Shown here: one piece after another, positions 50,701-61,880 of the stretch | Layout: the number at the start of each line of letters is the position of its first letter | How positions within the stretch are numbered: the first letter of the stretch is position 1 | NCBI GenBank assembly: GCA_040954595.2 | Contig: CM082587.2 | Span: 11,160,001 to 11,224,000, forward strand | Source of the DNA: Balanoglossus misakiensis | Taxonomy: Eukaryota; Hemichordata | Reading direction: 5' to 3' | DNA length: 64,000 nucleotides | Made by a program: the position numbers and the translations under genes | Notes under the pieces: model-generated | What the model was told of the DNA's origin: nothing | Database searches by the model: none | Seen by the model: the letters and a program-made list of their open reading frames with translations, nothing else

Positions 50701-53700
50701 GTAAGGCTTCACTTACAAAAAGTGGAAAATATAATAGCTACATTGGTAGGCTGAAAGCTAACTTCCTGAGACTGTATGTGCCAATGACGGGTAAGACCGC
50801 TTATGAAGTGGTGACCTAAGACAGGCGACAGTCATGCTTCACTTACAAAAAGTGGAAAATATAATAGCTACATTGGTAGGCTGAAAGCTTACTTCCTGAG
50901 ACTGTTTGTGCCAATGACGGGTAAGAACACTTATGAAGTGGTGACCTAAGACAGGCGACAGTCAGGCTTCACTTACAAAAAGTGGAAAATACAATAGCTA
51001 CATTGGTAGGCTGAAAGCTTACTTCCTGAGACTGTTTGTGCCAATGACGGGTAAGACCGCTTATGAAGTGGTGACCTAAGACAGGCGACAGTCAGGCTTC
51101 ACTTACAAAAAGTGGAAAATACAATAGCTACATTGGTAGGCTGAAAGCTTACTTCCTGAGACTGTTTGTGCCAATGACGGGTAAGACCGCTTATGAAGTG
51201 GTGACCTAAGACAGGCGACAGTCAGGCTTCACTTACAAAAAGTGGAAAATATAATAGCTACATTGGTAGGCTGAAAGCTTACTTCCTGAGACTGTTTGTG
51301 CCAATGACGGGTAAGACCTCTTATGAAGTGGTGACCTAAGACAGGCGACAGTCAGGCTTCACTTACAAAAAGTGGAAAATATAATAGCTACATTGGTAGG
51401 CTGAAAGCTTACTTCCTGAGACTGTTTGTGCCAATGACGGGTTAGAACACTTATGGAGTGGTGACCTAAGACAGGCAACAGTCAGGCTTCACTTACAAAA
51501 AGTGGAAAATACAATAGCTACATTGGTAGGCTGAAAGCTTACTTCCTGAGACTGTTTGTGCCAATGACGGGTAAGACCGCTTATGAAGTGGTGACCTAAG
51601 ACAGGCGACAGTCAGGCTTCACTTACAAAAAGTGGAAAATATAATAGCTACATTGGTAGGCTGAAAGCTTACTTCCTGAGACTGTTTGTGCCAATGACGG
51701 GTAAGACCTCTTATGAAGTGGTGACCTAAGACAGGCGACAGTCAGGCTTTACTTACAAAAAGTTGAAAATACAATAACTACATTGGTAGGCTGAAAGCTT
51801 ACTTCCTGAGACTGTTTGTGCCAATGACGGGTAAGACCTCTTATGAAGTGGTGACCTAAGACAGGCGACAGTCAGGCTTCACTTACAAAAAGTGGAAAAT
51901 ACAATAGCTACATTGGTAGGCTGAAAGCTTACTTCCTGAGTCTGTTTGTGCCAATGACGGGTAAGACCTCTTATGAAGTTGTTACCTAAGACAGGCGACA
52001 GTCAGGCTTCACTTACAAAAAGTGGAAAATATAATAGCTACATTAGTAGGCTGAAAGCTTACTTCCTGAGACTGTTTGTGCCAATGACGGGTAAGACCTG
52101 TTATGAAGTGGTGACCTAAGACAGGCGACAGTCAGGCTTTACTTACAAAAAGTTGAAAATACAATAACTACATTGGTAGGCTGAAAGCTTACTTCCTGAG
52201 ACTGTTTGTGCCAATGACGGGTAAGACCTCTTATGAAGTGGTGACCTAAGACAGGCGACAGTCAGGCTTCACTTACAAAAAGTGGAAAATATAATAGCTA
52301 CATTGGTAGGCTGAAAGCTTACTTCCTGAGACTGTTTGTGCCAATGACGGGTTAGAACACTTATGGAGTGGTGACCTAAGACAGGCAACAGTCAGGCTTC
52401 ACTTACAAAAAGTGGAAAATACAATAGCTACATTGGTAGGCTGAAAGCTTACTTCCTGAGACTGTTTGTGCCAATGACGGGTAAGACCGCTTATGAAGTG
52501 GTGACCTAAGACAGGCGACAGTCAGGCTTCACTTACAAAAAGTGGAAAATATAATAGCTACATTGGTAGGCTGAAAGCTTACTTCCTGAGACTGTTTGTG
52601 CCAATGACGGGTAAGACCTCTTATGAAGTGGTGACCTAAGACAGGCGACAGTCAGGCTTTACTTACAAAAAGTTGAAAATACAATAACTACATTGGTAGG
52701 CTGAAAGCTTACTTCCTGAGACTGTTTGTGCCAATGACGGGTAAGACCTCTTATGAAGTGGTGACCTAAGACAGGCGACAGTCAGGCTTCACTTACAAAA
52801 AGTGGAAAATACAATAGCTACATTGGTAGGCTGAAAGCTTACTTCCTGAGTCTGTTTGTGCCAATGACGGGTAAGACCTCTTATGAAGTTGTTACCTAAG
52901 ACAGGCGACAGTCAGGCTTCACTTACAAAAAGTGGAAAATATAATAGCTACATTGGTAGGCTGAAAGCTTACTTCCTGAGACTGTTTGTGCCAATGACGG
53001 GTAAGACCTGTTATGAAGTGGTGACCTAAGACAGGCGACAGTCAGGCTTTACTTACAAAAAGTTGAAAATACAATAACTACATTGGTAGGCTGAAAGCTT
53101 ACTTCCTGAGACTGTTTGTGCCAATGACGGGTAATACCTCTTATGAAGTGGTGACCTAAGACAGGCGACAGTCAGGCTTCACTTACAAAAAGTTGAAAAT
53201 ACAATAGCTACATTGGTAGGCTGAAAGCTTACTTCCTGAGTCTGTTTGTGCCAATGACGGGTAAGACCTCTTATGAAGTTGTTACCTAAGACAGGCGACA
53301 GTCAGGCTTCACTTACAAAAAGTTGAAAATACAATAGCTACCTTGGTAGGCTGAAAGCTTACTTCCTGAGACTGTTTGTGCCAATGACGGGTAAGACCTC
53401 TTATGAAGTGGTGACCTAAGACAGGCGACAGTCAGGCTTCACTTACAAAAAGTGGAAAATATAATAGCTACATTGGTAGGCTGAAAGCTAACTTCCTGAG
53501 ACTGTTTGTGCCAATGACGGGTAAGACCGCGTATGAAGTGGTGACCTAAGACAGGCGACAGTCAGGCTTCACTTACAAAGAGTGGAAAATATAATAGCTA
53601 TATTGGTAGGCTGAAAGCTTACTTCCTGAGACTGTTTGTGCCAATGACGGGTAAGACCTCTTATGAAGTTGTTACCTAAGACAGGCGACAGTCAGGCTTC

Positions 53701-55608
53701 ACTTACAAAAAGTTGAAAATACAATAGCTACATTGGTAGGCTGAAAGCTTACTTCCTGAGACTGTTTGTGCCAATGACGGGTAAGACCTCTTATGAAGTG
53801 GTGACCTAAGACAGGCGACAGTCAGGCTTCACTTACAAAAAGTGGAAAATATAATAGCTACATTGGTAGGCTGAAAGCTAACTTCCTGAGACTGTTTGTG
53901 CCAATGACGGGTAAGACCGCGTATGAAGTGGTGACCTAAGACAGGCGACAGTCAGGCTTCACTTACAAAGAGTGGAAAATATAATAGCTATATTGGTAGG
54001 CTGAAAGCTTACTTCCTGAGACTGTTTGTGCCAATGACGGGTAAGAACACTTATGAAGGGGTGACCTAAGACAGGCAACAGTCAGGCTTCACTTACAAAA
54101 AGTGGAAAATACAATAGCTACATTGGTAGGCTGAAAGCTTACTTCCTGAGACTGTTTGTGCCAATGACGGGTAAGACCGCTTATGAAGTGGTGACCTAAG
54201 ACAGGCGACAGTCAGGCTTCACTTACAAAAAGTGGAAAATATAATAGCTACATTAGTAGGCTGAAAGCTTACTTCCTGAGACTGTTTGTGCCAATGACGG
54301 GTAAGACCTCTTATGAAGTGGTGACCTAAGACAGGCGACAGTCAGGCTTCACTTACAAAAAGTTGAAAATACAATAGCTACATTGGTAGGCTGAAAGCTT
54401 ACTTCCTGAGACTGTTTGTGCCAATGACGGGTAAGACCTCTTATGAAGTGATGACCTAAGACAGGCGACAGTCAGGCTTCACTTACAAAAAGTGGAAAAT
54501 ATAATAGCTACATTGGTAGGCTGAAAGCTTACTTCCTGAGACTGTTTGTGCCAATGACGGATAAGACCTCTTATGAAGTGGTGACCTAAGACAGGCGACA
54601 CTCAGGCTTCACTTACAAAAAGTGGAAAATATAATAGCTACATTGGTAGGCTGAAAGCTTACTTCCTGAGACTGTTTGTGCCAATGACGGGTAAGACCTC
54701 TTATGAAGTGGTGACCTAAGACAGGCGACAGTCAGGCTTCACTTACAAACAGTTGAAAATACAAAAGCTACATTGGTAGGCTGAAAGCTTACTTCCTGTC
54801 TGTTTGTGCCAATGACGGGTAAGACCTCTTATGAAGTGGTGACCTAAGACAGGCGACAGTCAGGCTTCACTTACAAAAAGTTGAAAATACAATAGCTACA
54901 TTGGTAGGCCGAAAGCTTACTTCCTGAGACTGTATGTGCCAATGACGGGTAAGACCGCTTATGAAGTGGTGACCTAAGACAGGCGACAGTCAGGCTTCAC
55001 TTACAAAAAGTGGAAAATATAATAGCTACATTGGTAGGCTGAAAGCTTACTTCCTGAGACTGTTTGTACCAATGACGGGTAAGACCTCTTATGAAGTGGT
55101 GACCTAAGACAGGCGACAGTCAGGCTTCACTTACAAAAAGTGGAAAATACAATAGCTACATTGGTAGGCTGAAAGCTTACTTCCTGAGACTGTTTGTGCC
55201 AATGACGGGTAAGACCTCTTATGAAGTGGTGACCTAAGACAGGCGACAGTCAGGCTTCACTTACGAAAAGTGGAAAATACAATAGCTACATTGGTAGGCT
55301 GAAAGCTTACTTCCTGAGTCTGTTTGTGCCAATGACGGGTAAGACCTCTTATGAAGTTGTTACCTAAGACAGGCGACAGTCAGGCTTCACTTACAAAAAG
55401 TTGAAAATACAATAGCTACATTGGTAGGCTGAAAGCTTACTTCCTGAGACTGTTTGTGCCAATGACGGGTAAGACCGCTTATGAAGTGGTGACCTAAGAC
55501 AGGCGACAGTCAGGCTTCACTTACAAAAAGTGGAAAATATAATAGCTACATTGGTAGGCTGAAAGCTAACTTCCTGAGACTGTTTGTGCCAATGACGGGT
55601 AAGACCGC
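32744..55608 (+). repeat. 130-bp satellite array, block 5 (about 176 monomers)
   Basis: Longest block, in the same orientation and phase throughout, apart from a few 1-2 base indels. Marker variants show higher-order copying: AAAAAATTTAATAG at 34870, 38902, 40201 and 42281; GGTCAGACCGC at 39351 and 39741 (390 bp); GTTAGAACACTTATGGAG at 51441 and 52351 (910 bp); CCGCGTATGAAG at 53521 and 53911 (390 bp). It ends at GACCGCT (monomer position 127) against the Gypsy LTR. No other feature is seen in these 22.9 kb. Confidence 0.97.
39760..43920 (+). repeat. Tandem 2080-bp (sixteen-monomer) higher-order duplication
   Basis: Linked variants repeat at exactly 2080 bp: AGACCACTTA at 39881 and 41961, AAAAAATTTA at 40201 and 42281, ATGATGGGTA at 40781 and 42861. 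The two copies adjoin head to tail; each ends at the GACCGCTTTTGAAG variant (41840 and 43920). The left edge is approximate. Confidence 0.9.
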
Positions 55609-55980
55609 TGTTACGACACGCTGGCCGTTCCAGCCGAAACAGGGCGAGCAATAAACACACTAGCCTGATGGCGTACTTTGTAAGGAACCAAACCAGCGCC
55701 GCACGCAACAAAGTTGGTCAACAAAAGTCACATCAACCAGCAAATCACCTTATTTATAACGAATTTAATAATAACTAAAGTAATCGTGAACATTAAATAT
55801 TATAAACTAAAGAAACACACAAGAAACAAGTGAACTACCTTTTTAAACGTGACCAGGTGTGCATAAACTGAAACAGAACAAGTCCAATGTCCGCTAGAAC
55901 GTTCCGCTGACTTGACGGAGGACACGTAGACACAGCAACTCAGCGATAATTCAGTGTAGACACAGCGACACGGCGACAGC

Positions 55981-56097
55981 TCCAACTCGGCGGCAGTTCA
56001 GCGTAGACACAACGACAGCTCCAACTCGGTGGCAGTTCAGCGTAGACACAACGACAGCTCCAACTCGGCGGCAGTTCAGCGTAGACACAGCGACACG
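55981..56097 (-). repeat. 39-bp tandem repeats in the Gypsy LTR (three units)
   Basis: TCCAACTCGG begins at 55981, 56020 and 56059, an exact 39-bp spacing, with the following GGCAGTTCAGCGTAGACACA nearly identical each time. Confidence 0.85.
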
Positions 56098-56130
56098 GCG
56101 GTCCAGGCAAAAGTCCAGCTCCAACTGGTT

Positions 56131-56210
56131 CCACAAAAGTCCGCAAAAGTCTGCTCCACAAAAGTCCGCAAAAGTCTGCTCCACAAAAGTCCGCTTCAAA
56201 AGTCCGCTCC
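56131..56210 (-). repeat. 25-bp tandem repeats in the Gypsy LTR (about three units)
   Basis: CCACAAAAGTCCGC begins at 56131, 56156 and 56181; the last unit is slightly diverged. They lie between the 39-bp repeats and the TATA box, downstream of the likely start of transcription. Confidence 0.8.
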
Positions 56211-56334
56211 ACACGAAACAGCACGACTTACAACTTGTTCAGAAGAGCAGCCACAGCTTCCAAGACGGTTCAAACGAGCAGCACGTCCTCCAGGTCAAAT
56301 TAACATCCACTCGCACAACGTGGCAACGAGCGGG

Positions 56335-56342
56335 CTTTTATA
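56335..56342 (-). promoter_or_regulatory. TATA box of the Gypsy LTR
   Basis: TATAAAAG on the minus strand, about 120 bases into the LTR. This suits a U3 promoter with transcription starting near 56305-56310 and running leftward, that is, into the satellite array from this 3' LTR. Confidence 0.6.
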
Positions 56343-56462
56343 CTAGCCAAAAATTAATTCCTCACACCTGGTTACTTAAATATTCAAATAAAGAAAGCAA
56401 ACGAAACGCACACGAAAAACACACCTGGTCACAAAACAATAGCAGACTGAACCTACGTAACA

Positions 56463-56473
56463 CCTCCCCCCTC
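56463..56473 (-). promoter_or_regulatory. Polypurine tract of the Gypsy element
   Basis: GAGGGGGGAGG on the minus strand, directly upstream of the 3' LTR start TGTTACG. This is the expected plus-strand primer for reverse transcription and confirms the orientation and the LTR boundary. Confidence 0.85.
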
Positions 56474-56597
56474 AGAAAAGAAAAACGTTACCATGGTGAC
56501 GTTTTTCAATGGGGTAATCACATATGTTAATTATTTCAAAAACATCATTTCAAGAATCATTCAAGAATCATTTCAAAAAGCTATCCTGTTATACATT

Positions 56598-57045
56598 CTA
56601 AACTCTGGATAGTGCATCTGCAATGACATTTTCTTTTCCAGAAATATGTACGACTTTAATTGAATAAGGCTGAAGCAACAAACTCCAGCGAAACAACCTG
56701 TTACTCTTTGTTTTGAACTTGTCAAGAAATACAAGTGGGTTGTGATCTGTGTAAACAGTAACATCACCTACCCCATTAGTCACATAAATTTCAAAATGCT
56801 GAAGAGCAGACACTAGGCTTAAAGCCTCTTTCTCAATGGTAGAATACACTCTTTGGTGACGGTTTAGTTTTCTCGAAAAATAACTGACAGGTTTCTCGAT
56901 ACCTGATTCATCATCCTGCAATAAGACGGCACCGATACCAACATCACTGGCATCAATAGCCAATTTAAACGGCTTGTAGAAATCTGGAGCCGTAAGCACT
57001 GGCTCACTTGCTAGAACTGCTTTTATTACATCGAATGCATTTTGA
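56598..57045 (-). pseudogene. Gypsy pol, RNase H part (shifted frame)
   Basis: RNase H of the element, which removes RNA from the RNA-DNA hybrid during reverse transcription. It is read in a different frame from the upstream integrase-RT part, so one frameshift separates them. From the methionine at 56999 the catalytic acidic residues lie in AIDASD (D16), STIEKEAL (E58) and YTDHNP (D85), and the domain closes with HISGKENVIADALSRV. Coding likeness extends upstream of that methionine to about 57045 without a start codon, which shows that it is the continuation of pol and not a separate gene. The stop at 56598 is close to the polypurine tract, so RNase H is the last domain of this pol. Confidence 0.88.
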
Positions 57046-59350
57046 CACGAATCGGTCGAATCGAATTAGTGAGAGGAGCAACAATGGTGCTATAATTTGC
57101 ACAAAATTTCCGATAAAACCCCGACACGCCTAGAAAACGACGTAATTCTCGCTTATTTGTAGGCACTGGAAACTCTATGATGTCTTGAATTTTCGCTTGT
57201 CTTGGAGACACTCTGCCTTCACCTATGACATGCCCAAGATAAACCACTTTGGCTTTGGCAAAACCACTCTTTGACAGATTAACCACCAGATTAGCCTCGT
57301 GAAGCCGCTGAAACAGATTCCTTAAATGGGTTACATGATCTTCCCATGTGTCACTGAAAACCAGAATATCATCAATATACACAACACAATATGCTAAACC
57401 GGCTGTGACCTTGTTCATCAACCTTTGAAATGTAGCCGGGGCATTTTTCATGCCAAAGGGCATTACTTTAAACTGGTACAATCCGTTTGGAGTAATGAAA
57501 GCAGAAATTTTCCTGGCTCTGTTAGACAAAGGTACTTGCCAATAACCTTTCAACAAATCAATTTTGGTTACATACTTGGCTGTACCAATTTTGTCAATGC
57601 AATCCTCAATTCGAGGAAGTGGATAGGAATCAGTACGCGTAACAGCATTTACCTTGCGATAATCTATGCAAAATCTCAAAGACTTGTCTGGCTTTGGTAC
57701 TAACACTACTGGAGAGCTCCAACTACTCTCACTTGGTTCAATTAGGTCGTGGTCCAACATATACTGCAATTCCTCCTCAACTTTGGCTGCTTTATAAGGA
57801 TTTAACCTATAGGGGTGTTGTTTGATAGGTGGTTCATTGCCGACGTCTACGTCATGTTCAGCTATGGACGTGCAACCCGGTTCATCGGAAAACAGAGGTT
57901 TATATTCATTTATAAGTTTGACAATGCCAGCCCTTTCATTCTCAGGCAAGTGACACAAAGTAGACTGTAAATTAGCAAGTGCTTCCGAATTAGACAATTT
58001 TCCCGTCAAAGAATCAACTTCAGTCACCTCAAACTCAACACATTCTGTATCATTGCAATCGACATTGTGAACATCCATATTGTTGACAGCAGCAGCCAAA
58101 CCAACGGAATGCTTATGGTCACCTTCACGAACAAAATACAGCTTCAACATATTAATATGACAAACCCTGCGTGTCTTGCGTCTGTCAGGGGTTCGGATAA
58201 CATAATTCACACTATTCAATTTCTTTTCTACTTCATAGGGCCCCCTGAATTTAGCGGATAATGGTTCACCTGGTATAGGTAACAAAACTAGAACTTTGTC
58301 ACCAACTTTAAATTTGCGAAATTGACTATCCCTATCATAATACCTCTTCATGGTTTGCTGAGACAGTTTCAGATGGTGTCTAGCCAAATCACAGGCCTTA
58401 GTCAAACGTTCTCGAAATTTGGAAACGTAATCCAGGAGGTTGACATCATCCTGTTCATTAAGCAATCTCTCTTTGATGAATTTAAGAGGGCCCCTGACTT
58501 CATGACCATATACGAGTTCAAAGGGAGTAAAACCAGTTGATTCGTTAGGGGCATCCCTTGTGGCAAATAATACAAATGCAACGCCCTTATCCCAATCCCC
58601 AGGGTATTCCAAGCAGTATGCCTTCAACATATTCTTTAGCGTTTGGTGATACCTTTCCAACGCACCTTGAGATTGAGGATGGTAGGCCGACGAATGCAAC
58701 TGTGTAACCCCGAATTGACACAACACTTCCTGAAATAAACCAGACATAAAGTTGGACCCTTGATCTGTTTGGACCTCCTTGGGCAAACCATATCGTGTGA
58801 AGAAATGCATTAGCGCGTCAACTACTACTTTGGTAGAGATGTTTTTCAAAGGAATAGCCTCAGGAAATCTGGTCGAGGTGTCTAAAATTGTCAAAAGATA
58901 TTTATTACCAGATTTGGTTCTCGGCAAAGGGCCCACACAATCAATTAGAACCTTACTGAAGGGTTCGCCGAACGCAGGAATTGGAATTAATGGAGCGGGT
59001 TTGATCGCCGGCTGGGGTTTGCCTAACAGCTGACACGTATGACAGGTTTTGCAAAATTCAACAACATCCTGATGCAATTTTGGCCAATAAAAATGAGCCA
59101 TAACCCTGGACTGTGTTTTTCGAATGCCCAAATGCCCAGCCATAGGAATTTCGTGGGCCAAACGCAGAATTTCAGGACGATAACATGCAGGTACCACTAT
59201 TTGATTTTTCACCAACCAATCCTGATCAGCAGGAACAGACGGTGGTCTCCACTTTCTCATTAAAATTCCTGACTTCATGTAATAACATTCTGGAACATTG
59301 TTGGCTTCGGATTCTGATAATGCCTTATGAATTAAGTCATTCAGAATGGA
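57026..59350 (-). pseudogene. Gypsy pol, integrase then reverse transcriptase (Gmr1-type order), frameshifted
   Basis: 750 residues counted from the methionine at 59278, which is internal; the frame continues upstream to about 59345, where one base seems lost. Integrase zinc finger: H42, H49, C79, C82. Catalytic triad: D113 (LIDCVGP), D172 (TDQGSNF), E208 (GALERYH), with the classic 35-residue spacing between D172 and E208. A GPY/F-like module follows (FRGPYEV at 344-350), then a linker of about 100 residues. RT spans about 485-690, with KIDLLKGYW at 572-580, MPFGMKNAPATF near 606-617 and the catalytic YIDD at 634-637. The frame shifts near 57045-57070 and ends at 57026 in unrelated residues; RNase H continues in another frame. 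No protease or gag is present. All visible catalytic residues are intact, so the breaks are young relative to the sequence. Confidence 0.93.
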
Positions 59351-59364
59351 TCAGCCTTTTTAGT

Positions 59365-59500
59365 CAGGTGGAGATTTGAGAAATTGTGACCCCCTCTGGC
59401 ATTTTTTGGTACAAGCAAACCAAATATGTTTTTTGGTCAATTCGACTACGCTGATTTCGAAAATGCCTGTTCCCAAAAGATCTTTTTGAGATAAGAGCCT
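59365..59500 (+). repeat. Outer inverted repeat, left arm
   Basis: Shares, as reverse complement, TTTTTTGGTACAAGC, TTCGA(C/A)TACGCTGA, TTCGAA and TGCCTGTTCCCAAAA with each ~355-bp unit at the right. The GGCATTTTTTGGTAC stretch matches the third (outermost visible) unit best, where the plus strand reads CCAAAAAATGCC; the first two units read AAAAAAATGAATG there. Confidence 0.8.
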
Positions 59501-59890
59501 CGTTTTGGCAAATCAAATATGGCCGCCAAGGATCGCAATTCTCACATGAATAGCATCAAAGAAATGTTCACGTACCTCCTTAAACAATGAAAATAAACTA
59601 CATGTTTACATCAACAACTTTTTTGGTTGTATAAACACAAAATAGCAATAATAAAACAATAATTATGCACAAATTTGCATATTGTATGAATAATTCGTTG
59701 ATTTTTGGCTACCAAATAATAATAAAGCTGGGTGTAACAGTACATGTACTGAAAACTCACAACCATTGGAAAGAATAACCTTTTCTTTATTTTAATAAAG
59801 GACTTAAACCTTGTTCAAAACAATACTTCAAGTGTGAAGTTCATTTTGAGATAAGAGCCTCGATGTGGCAATTCAATATGGCCGTCTAAA
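59485..59890 (+). repeat. Diverged direct repeat inside the left arm (~363-bp spacing)
   Basis: TTTTGAGATAAGAGCCTCG followed by a TTGGCAA/TGGCAAT and CAAATATGGCCG/CAATATGGCCG stretch occurs near 59486 and again near 59849. The spacing is close to the 355-bp period of the right arm, which suggests that the left arm was once built of the same kind of tandem unit. Between the copies I see nothing else recognisable. Confidence 0.6.
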
Positions 59891-59956
59891 GCCCTGTAGT
59901 GGAGCGGCCAAACCCTAATTTTCATAGCGATTGTGCATTTTGTGATAAAAGCACCA

Positions 59957-60200
59957 AACTTGGCTCAGATGTGTGTTAATGTGTACTAAACAAATTCAGA
60001 TAGCGAGCCACTAAATATCTGTTGATGAGTTTCCATGGCAACCAATTTTTCAAAATGGCCACCAATACAGATAATTTCACCCACCAAATAACATCTGTGA
60101 ACACCAAAATAAATTTAGATTTCTATATTTGATACAAGGAACTGTGGAAACAATGATTTTCAAAGATATTATGGTTACTAAACTACTTATAGGGGTAAGT
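59957..60200 (+). repeat. Inner inverted repeat, left arm
   Basis: Contains AACTTGGCTCAGATGTG, GTACTAAACAAATTCAGATA, GCGAGCCAC, TGTTGATGAGTTTCCATGGC and ACTTATAGGGGTAA. All are found as reverse complement at 61881-62120, in the mirrored order and with a few differences. Confidence 0.88.
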
Positions 60201-61880
60201 AAGTTATTAAAACACAATTTAACGGCGCAACTTTTAATCCCTTTGTTCTCGGATTAATAGGTGCTCCTCTAGAAATCAAACCATACTGTCTATGGTCAAA
60301 CATTAGGCTAATTGCGATATTTAACTTGCAGTACGTAAATTACACATATGAATCACAACAGTTTACCACCTTAGCTAATGATAATCATATAAACAGATCA
60401 CCGATATATCAGATTTGCACACGGATGTGGGCTTGGCTTACTCGTGACTGGTAAAATTTCCTTATCAACTTGATAGGAGAGTCTACTGCCCGAAATAGAC
60501 GTTGATCCAAACTGAGTCCGCGGTCGTCACGTTTATTGGTCGTCAGACATACACATAGGGCCTCAAACGCAATGCAATCTAAATGGACCCCGGGTAACGA
60601 ACCATGCGAAAATGTCGGCTTTGTTTCGACCACAATCGCGACCGCAGCGTTGACAACGTTTTTTCGGGGCGTTGATGTTTGTCAAAATGCCATAGGAAAT
60701 TTAAGAAACTTAAGTCGAATTGCTGAAACGTTAATAATCGACCATATGTCTTGATACTTTAGATCATGTATCAGTTCCACTCCAGCAATTTTGTCGACTG
60801 TTAACAGAGTTGACCAAAAAATAAATGGTGTCTATGATTCCAAACTCATAAAAATTACAGCGGAGGACACAACATTATTTTATTTGTCGAGAATAGTGTC
60901 CATCATGCCATAAATATTGTCAAAAATGTGTGTTAATTATAGAAACCCAACTAAATATACAAGCAGTTGGCCTTTAGATTGGTAAATGGAAAAAACAGGT
61001 CTTATTGCAATTTTCTGGGATTAGGTGGCCCAATGCTCCCAACAAGTCACTTGGAATGTACTTCCATTCTAATATCTCAATGTGTAATCTGACTTTGCAA
61101 GAGATATTACGGAAAACTTCATTTCATTTAATAGCATGAAGTAAGCGAAATCTTACTCTTTACAGAAAAGCTGTGATCCTGAAGACTTTTGGTGTTTTGA
61201 AGCTTATTTTCACTTTATCATTTTATTCTTTGATTTTGGGGGTTCAAAAATACACAAAATAACATGTCAAAATAGAACTGCTGACTATCATCAAGGTGCA
61301 ATTAAAATTATCGATAACTTGAGCAATACAAAGCACTTCAAGCGACTTCATCAAAACACTTTCCGAAGGACAAGTATTGGATGAAAAGTTTGAAACAGAT
61401 TTTGATTTGGATTCCTAACATCTATCTATGTACATGCAACCTAGACATAGTTAGTTTCTATAGTAACTTTAACAAACCAATCGACTGTCATGATACTGGA
61501 TTTCTGCCACCATTTTATGGGGAAGTGATTCTTTATTTGCATAAATCATTTGATGAAGATAAAATAGAAAAGCTAGATTCTGCACTGATTCAAACTGGTC
61601 AGATCAATTTATAAGGTTGAGAAACAAGATGCCGTTTTTCCTGGGTTGACTAAATTTGGAATTTTGTTCATCAAAGATATTTTTATGGGGAAAAGAACGA
61701 ATCAACTGAGCTTTACTTGTTAAACTTTTATCACAAAATGCCCAAATGTTATGAAAATTTTGTTTATGCCAGGCCACTATTATAATATATCTATGGTTAT
61801 ACAGTGTTTTAACTAAGTTTGTTGTAACCGGTGTTATTACCAAACTTGAATTTCTTTAGCGACTGAATCTCGATCCTGTA
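60201..61880. other. Spacer between the inverted arms, no recognisable gene
   Basis: About 1.7 kb of AT-rich sequence. Small open frames exist on both strands (for example 60409-60633 minus, 61381-61614 plus, 61604-61843 minus), each under 80 codons. None shows a domain, transposase motif, signal peptide or obvious codon bias. I see no gene here. Confidence 0.6.

Larger units (their letters stand above)
55609..56462 (-). repeat. 3' LTR of the Gmr1-type element
   Basis: Bounded by TGTTACG on the element strand (start at 56462) and CGTAACA at its end (55609), giving about 854 bp with mirrored ends. Directly outside is satellite; directly inside is the polypurine tract. It holds a TATA box, an ATTAAA-type signal on the minus strand (55764-55769), and two sets of tandem repeats. 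Confidence 0.88.
55609..59362 (-). mobile_element. Ty3/Gypsy-class retrotransposon with Gmr1-type pol order, 5'-truncated
   Basis: Minus-strand element. From its internal 5' side: integrase, then reverse transcriptase, then RNase H, then polypurine tract, then 3' LTR. Only about 125 bases separate the RNase H stop from the polypurine tract, so there is no room for a downstream integrase. This integrase-first order is that of the Gmr1 group. Gag, protease and the 5' LTR are missing: the coding likeness runs up to about 59350 and then abuts the inverted end of a different element. At least two frameshifts are present (near 59348 and near 57055). Confidence 0.9.

Noticed and set aside
1-55608. 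CRISPR-like regular array
   Set aside because: Monomers adjoin directly with no unique spacers, and the surrounding elements are eukaryotic retrotransposons.
55940-56346. Open frames on both strands across the Gypsy LTR, with repeated residues
   Set aside because: They follow the 39-bp and 25-bp tandem repeats in the LTR; 39 is divisible by three and keeps frames open. No domain is seen.
57026-57070. Programmed frameshift between RT and RNase H in the Gypsy pol
   Set aside because: I see no clear slippery heptamer at the switch, and RT-RNase H is normally one continuous frame. A second frameshift near 59348 also suggests decay. Comparison with other copies could overturn this.
60409-60633. 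Possible small gene in the foldback spacer, also 61381-61614 and 61604-61843
   Set aside because: All under 80 codons in AT-rich DNA, with no motif, no transposase signature and no conservation that can be seen from one copy.
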